A DNA stretch of 7,591 nt, taken from SIG588 sp964515215 (GTDB taxonomy: Bacteria > Bacillota > Clostridia > Oscillospirales > Acutalibacteraceae). The stretch covers positions 1 through 7,591 of the forward strand of contig CAZESL010000107.1 in the NCBI GenBank assembly GCA_964515215.1, written 5' to 3'. Below, in pieces: positions 5,299 through 7,591 of this stretch; the first letter of the stretch is position 1, and each line of letters begins with the position of its first letter. The position numbers were made by a program, and so were the translations under genes. The notes under the pieces were generated by a model that saw only the letters and a list, made by a program, of their open reading frames with translations, did no database searches and was not told the origin of the DNA.

Positions 5299-6729
5299 TT
5301 GGAAGCCATTTTAGATTTTATAGGAAAACTGAACGATAACATCATTTGGGGATTGCCGATGGTCATTCTGATGATCGGTACAGGTCTGTTTTTGACGTTT
5401 CTTACGAAGGGCGTTATCTTCACGAAGTTCAATGTGGTTATGCGCTATACCACCAAAACGCTTTTTAAGAAGGTGGATAAATCTCAATTACAGGAAGGCG
5501 CCATCACACCGTTTCAGGCGGTCTGTACCGCACTTGCCGCAACCGTAGGAACCGGTAATATCGTCGGGGTTGCTTTAGCGATCGCCACCGGCGGTCCCGG
5601 CGCGGTGTTTTGGCTGTGGATCTCGGCTTTGATCGGTATGGTGATCAAATACTGTGAGGTCACGTTGTCTCACGCGTATCGCACCACCAACGATAAAGGC
5701 GAGATCGTCGGCGGTCCGATGTATTACATATCCAAAGGTATGGGTACGAAGTGGCTGGCTGTTTTGTTCGCTGTTTTCGGCGGGTTTGCGTCTCTTGGGA
5801 TCGGTGCGTCCGTTCAGGCGAATGCACTGGCGGGCGGTGTCAACGCGACCTTCGGTATTCCTACCTGGGTCATCGGTGTTGTTGTCGCGGTCTTGGGTGC
5901 CCTGATCTTCATCGGCGGCATAAAACGCATTGCGACGGTTACCGAGTTTCTTGTTCCGTTTATGTCCATTCTCTATATCGTTGGTGCCGTGGTCGTTTTG
6001 GCCATCAACGTTCAGCAGATCCCTGCGGCTTTTGGCCTTATCATCAAAAATACGTTCACCGGAACGGCTGCTATGGGCGGTTTTTTGGGTGCTACGGTGA
6101 TGTATGCCTGTCGCGTCGGTATGGCACGCGGTGTGTTCACACACGAAGCGGGCATGGGCTCTGCGCCTATTGCTCACGCGTCTGCCTCTACCGACCATCC
6201 TGCGCGTCAAGGCTTGTGGGGCGCGTTTGAGGTGTTTTTTGACTCCATCGTAATGTGTACCGTGACGGCGTTGGTCATCCTGACCTCCGGCTTGTGGCAT
6301 GATGCCGCTTTGGTAGGGGATACCCGCGCCATGAGTTCGCAGGCGTTTGAAAACGCCTTCACCGGCGGTCAGTATATCGTTACCGTCGGTCTGTGTTTGT
6401 TCGCCTTTGCTACCATTGTTGCTTGGTATTACTACGGTGAAAAGTGCATTGAATATCTTTCCAAGGGCAATAAGGTCGTAAAGTTTGTGTATCAGATCAT
6501 CTACACTCTTATGATCTTTTGGGGTTGTGTGGCCGGTCTGGACGCCGTTTGGGAATTTGCCGATCTCTTTAACGGTTTGATGGCGGTACCTAACCTGATC
6601 GCACTCATTGCCTTGTCACCGGTCATCAAGCGGCTCAGTGACAACTTCTTCAAGGATCCCAACAAGATCCGCCCAAAGGATACCGATTACAGCCACTTGA
6701 TCAAGATCAAAAGGGATAAGGAATCCTGA
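5299..6729 (+). CDS. Sodium:alanine symporter family protein (AGCS)
   Basis: A 476-aa secondary transporter predicted to import alanine, glycine or a related amino acid with Na+ (or H+) across the cytoplasmic membrane. Family motifs are clear: PFQAVCTALAATVGTGNIVG (71-90), GGPGAVFWLW (98-107), IVGGPMYYI (136-144) and THEAGMGSAPIAHA (281-294). About ten or eleven hydrophobic helices alternate with short loops, and length is normal for the family. The start is TTG at 5299, with GGAGGG (5287-5292) 6 nt upstream and no better ATG. It lies 39 nt after trkH with no terminator between, so it is probably in the same transcript. The substrate cannot be set from sequence alone; alsT/agcS/dagA-type names would only be guesses. 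Confidence 0.94.
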   Translation: MEAILDFIGKLNDNIIWGLPMVILMIGTGLFLTFLTKGVIFTKFNVVMRYTTKTLFKKVDKSQLQEGAITPFQAVCTALAATVGTGNIVGVALAIATGGPGAVFWLWISALIGMVIKYCEVTLSHAYRTTNDKGEIVGGPMYYISKGMGTKWLAVLFAVFGGFASLGIGASVQANALAGGVNATFGIPTWVIGVVVAVLGALIFIGGIKRIATVTEFLVPFMSILYIVGAVVVLAINVQQIPAAFGLIIKNTFTGTAAMGGFLGATVMYACRVGMARGVFTHEAGMGSAPIAHASASTDHPARQGLWGAFEVFFDSIVMCTVTALVILTSGLWHDAALVGDTRAMSSQAFENAFTGGQYIVTVGLCLFAFATIVAWYYYGEKCIEYLSKGNKVVKFVYQIIYTLMIFWGCVAGLDAVWEFADLFNGLMAVPNLIALIALSPVIKRLSDNFFKDPNKIRPKDTDYSHLIKIKRDKES

Positions 6730-6824
6730 ACAAATGAAACAAAAGGCGCAGAAAGAATACGACAAAAAATCAAAAGACAAAAGATACTATTTTCAATTAA
6801 ATTACGATAAAGGCGGTGAACGGA

Positions 6825-7568
6825 ATGATTCGCGAACTCAAAAAACAGGCGCGGGGTATCGTGCTCAAAAATTACAAACAGTTTTTCTTACCCGTGTTAT
6901 TGTATATCTTTGCCGATGGGACGGCGACGTTTTTCTGGCAGACCTTCTCCGACCTGTCGTCGAGCGGTGCGGTGCGGTATGTGTTTGCCGGCGGTTCCTT
7001 GCTTTTGCGGCTGGTGGCTTTGCCGCTGTTACTGTATTGGACGGTTTTCGTATCGGCGCGCTTGATGAACAAGGCGAAGGTGTCGACGTCGGCGTTTTCG
7101 TTGAAGGATGCGGCAAAGGTGGTTGTAATATCCTTTGCTCCGAACGTAACGGAGTGTCTGCTGACTGCCGCAAACGCTGTGCTGCGGGGCACGGCGGGGA
7201 TGGTGGGAATCGCGCTCTCGTCCCTTATGATCGTCTCGCTGGTCACGGAGTACGTCTTTTTTGCCTGTAACTATCATTATGCCTTACACAGAGGTACGGT
7301 CAGGCAAACGGTTACGTTTTCTTATTTGGGTATGCGCGGGAATTTTTCCTCGTTTTTGCTGTTGATACTTTCGTTTATTCTTTGGGATATCCTCGCTGCC
7401 GTCTTGTCGTTAGCCGTGCTGTTTTGGTTGCCGAGCGTGCCGACAGTCGGCAAATGCCTGCTGACCGCCGCAGGGTGCGGGGTGAACTTCTATCTATTGC
7501 CGTACCGACACGCTACGTACACCTTGTTCGTGAAAAATCACGTAAAGGTCGACAAAAAGCATACGTAA
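6825..7568 (+). CDS. Multi-pass membrane protein, possibly DUF975-like
   Basis: A 247-aa predicted integral membrane protein of unknown function. It starts with a basic segment (MIRELKKQARGIVLKNYKQF, 1-20), followed by hydrophobic stretches at about 20-38, 52-78, 98-120, 123-150, 175-202 and 209-226. It ends with a polar basic tail (VKVDKKHT). The start RELKKQARGIVLKNYKQF and the end LPYRHATYTLFVKN recall DUF975-type proteins, which begin with a basic 'R-x-L-K-x-x-A-R' segment and end near a PY...A...Y motif. I hold this only as a suggestion. The ATG at 6825 is preferred over GTG at 6816 because GGTGA (6815-6819) sits 5 nt before it, the same arrangement as in the MaoC gene. It is 95 nt after the symporter gene; that gap is A-rich and contains no clear terminator or promoter. 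Confidence 0.8.
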   Translation: MIRELKKQARGIVLKNYKQFFLPVLLYIFADGTATFFWQTFSDLSSSGAVRYVFAGGSLLLRLVALPLLLYWTVFVSARLMNKAKVSTSAFSLKDAAKVVVISFAPNVTECLLTAANAVLRGTAGMVGIALSSLMIVSLVTEYVFFACNYHYALHRGTVRQTVTFSYLGMRGNFSSFLLLILSFILWDILAAVLSLAVLFWLPSVPTVGKCLLTAAGCGVNFYLLPYRHATYTLFVKNHVKVDKKHT

Positions 7569-7576
7569 AATATAAT
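7549..7576 (+). promoter_or_regulatory. Possible promoter at the right edge
   Basis: TCGACA (7549-7554, five of six bases of the -35 consensus), a 16-bp spacer and a perfect TATAAT (7571-7576) overlap the end of the last gene. It would serve a gene beyond the window on the + strand. The sequence after it, 7577-7591, holds ACGA...TCGT, a short inverted repeat with a 5-nt loop, which might be the start of another structure. The window ends too soon to judge. Confidence 0.45.
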
Positions 7577-7591
7577 ACGACCGCTTCGTCT

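Noticed and set aside
5575..6300. 241-aa reading frame on the - strand, and similar - strand frames at 3049-3630, 3799-4155 and 2293-2682
   Set aside because: They lie opposite strongly supported trkA, trkH and symporter genes, are rich in Arg/His as antisense frames are, and show no family motifs.
6734..7270. 178-aa + strand frame starting MKQKAQKEYDKKSKDK
   Set aside because: It overlaps the membrane protein gene in another frame, turns into a Cys/Arg/Gly-rich peptide, and has no good ribosome binding site. The frame from 6825 gives clear membrane helices.

Overview
The window looks like part of a chromosome from a low-to-moderate GC Firmicute, probably an uncultured Clostridia-type gut bacterium. 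The grounds are strong GGAGG-type ribosome binding sites, two or more TTG starts, sigma-A promoters with extended -10 (TGnTATAAT), and the protein families present. The organism assignment is inference. All supported genes are on the + strand.

The window splits into two parts near position 1750-1800. The left part (1-1750) is AT-rich and looks accessory. It opens with two terminator-like stem-loops (9-56 and 68-109). An array of small hairpins follows (110-273), then a gene for an XRE/Cro-type helix-turn-helix regulator (423-800) with its own promoter. A second, unrelated-in-sequence hairpin array follows (825-1004), then a second promoter and a gene for an unrecognised 196-aa protein (1057-1647) that ends before a good intrinsic terminator (1715-1748). 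Both genes have the same layout: hairpin array, TTATGCTATAAT promoter, GGGAGGG ribosome binding site, gene.

The hairpin arrays are the most unusual structure here. Each consists of short perfect or near-perfect stems whose sequences all differ, separated by a short linker that is conserved within the array. In array 1 the linker is GTGATATT in the left half and its exact reverse complement AATATCAC in the right half. In array 2 it is CATCG/CATCA-like on the left and ACGATG on the right. The arrays are therefore mirror-symmetric at the level of the linkers, and the start of each array can also pair with a segment near its midpoint.

The right part (1800-7568) has a more balanced composition and reads as a housekeeping transport operon. 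It holds a MaoC-like hotdog dehydratase (1829-2266), the potassium channel gating subunit TrkA (2311-3666), the potassium translocating subunit TrkH (3676-5259), a sodium:alanine (AGCS) symporter (5299-6729) and a multi-pass membrane protein that may be DUF975-like (6825-7568). A promoter (1769-1797) sits before the first gene, with a 13-bp palindrome abutting its -35 box. Gaps between the genes are 9 to 95 nt and contain no visible terminator, so co-transcription is plausible. TrkA and TrkH form one K+ uptake system; the symporter uses the Na+ gradient, so the cluster joins K+ and Na+/amino-acid transport. A possible promoter at the right edge (7549-7576) points out of the window.
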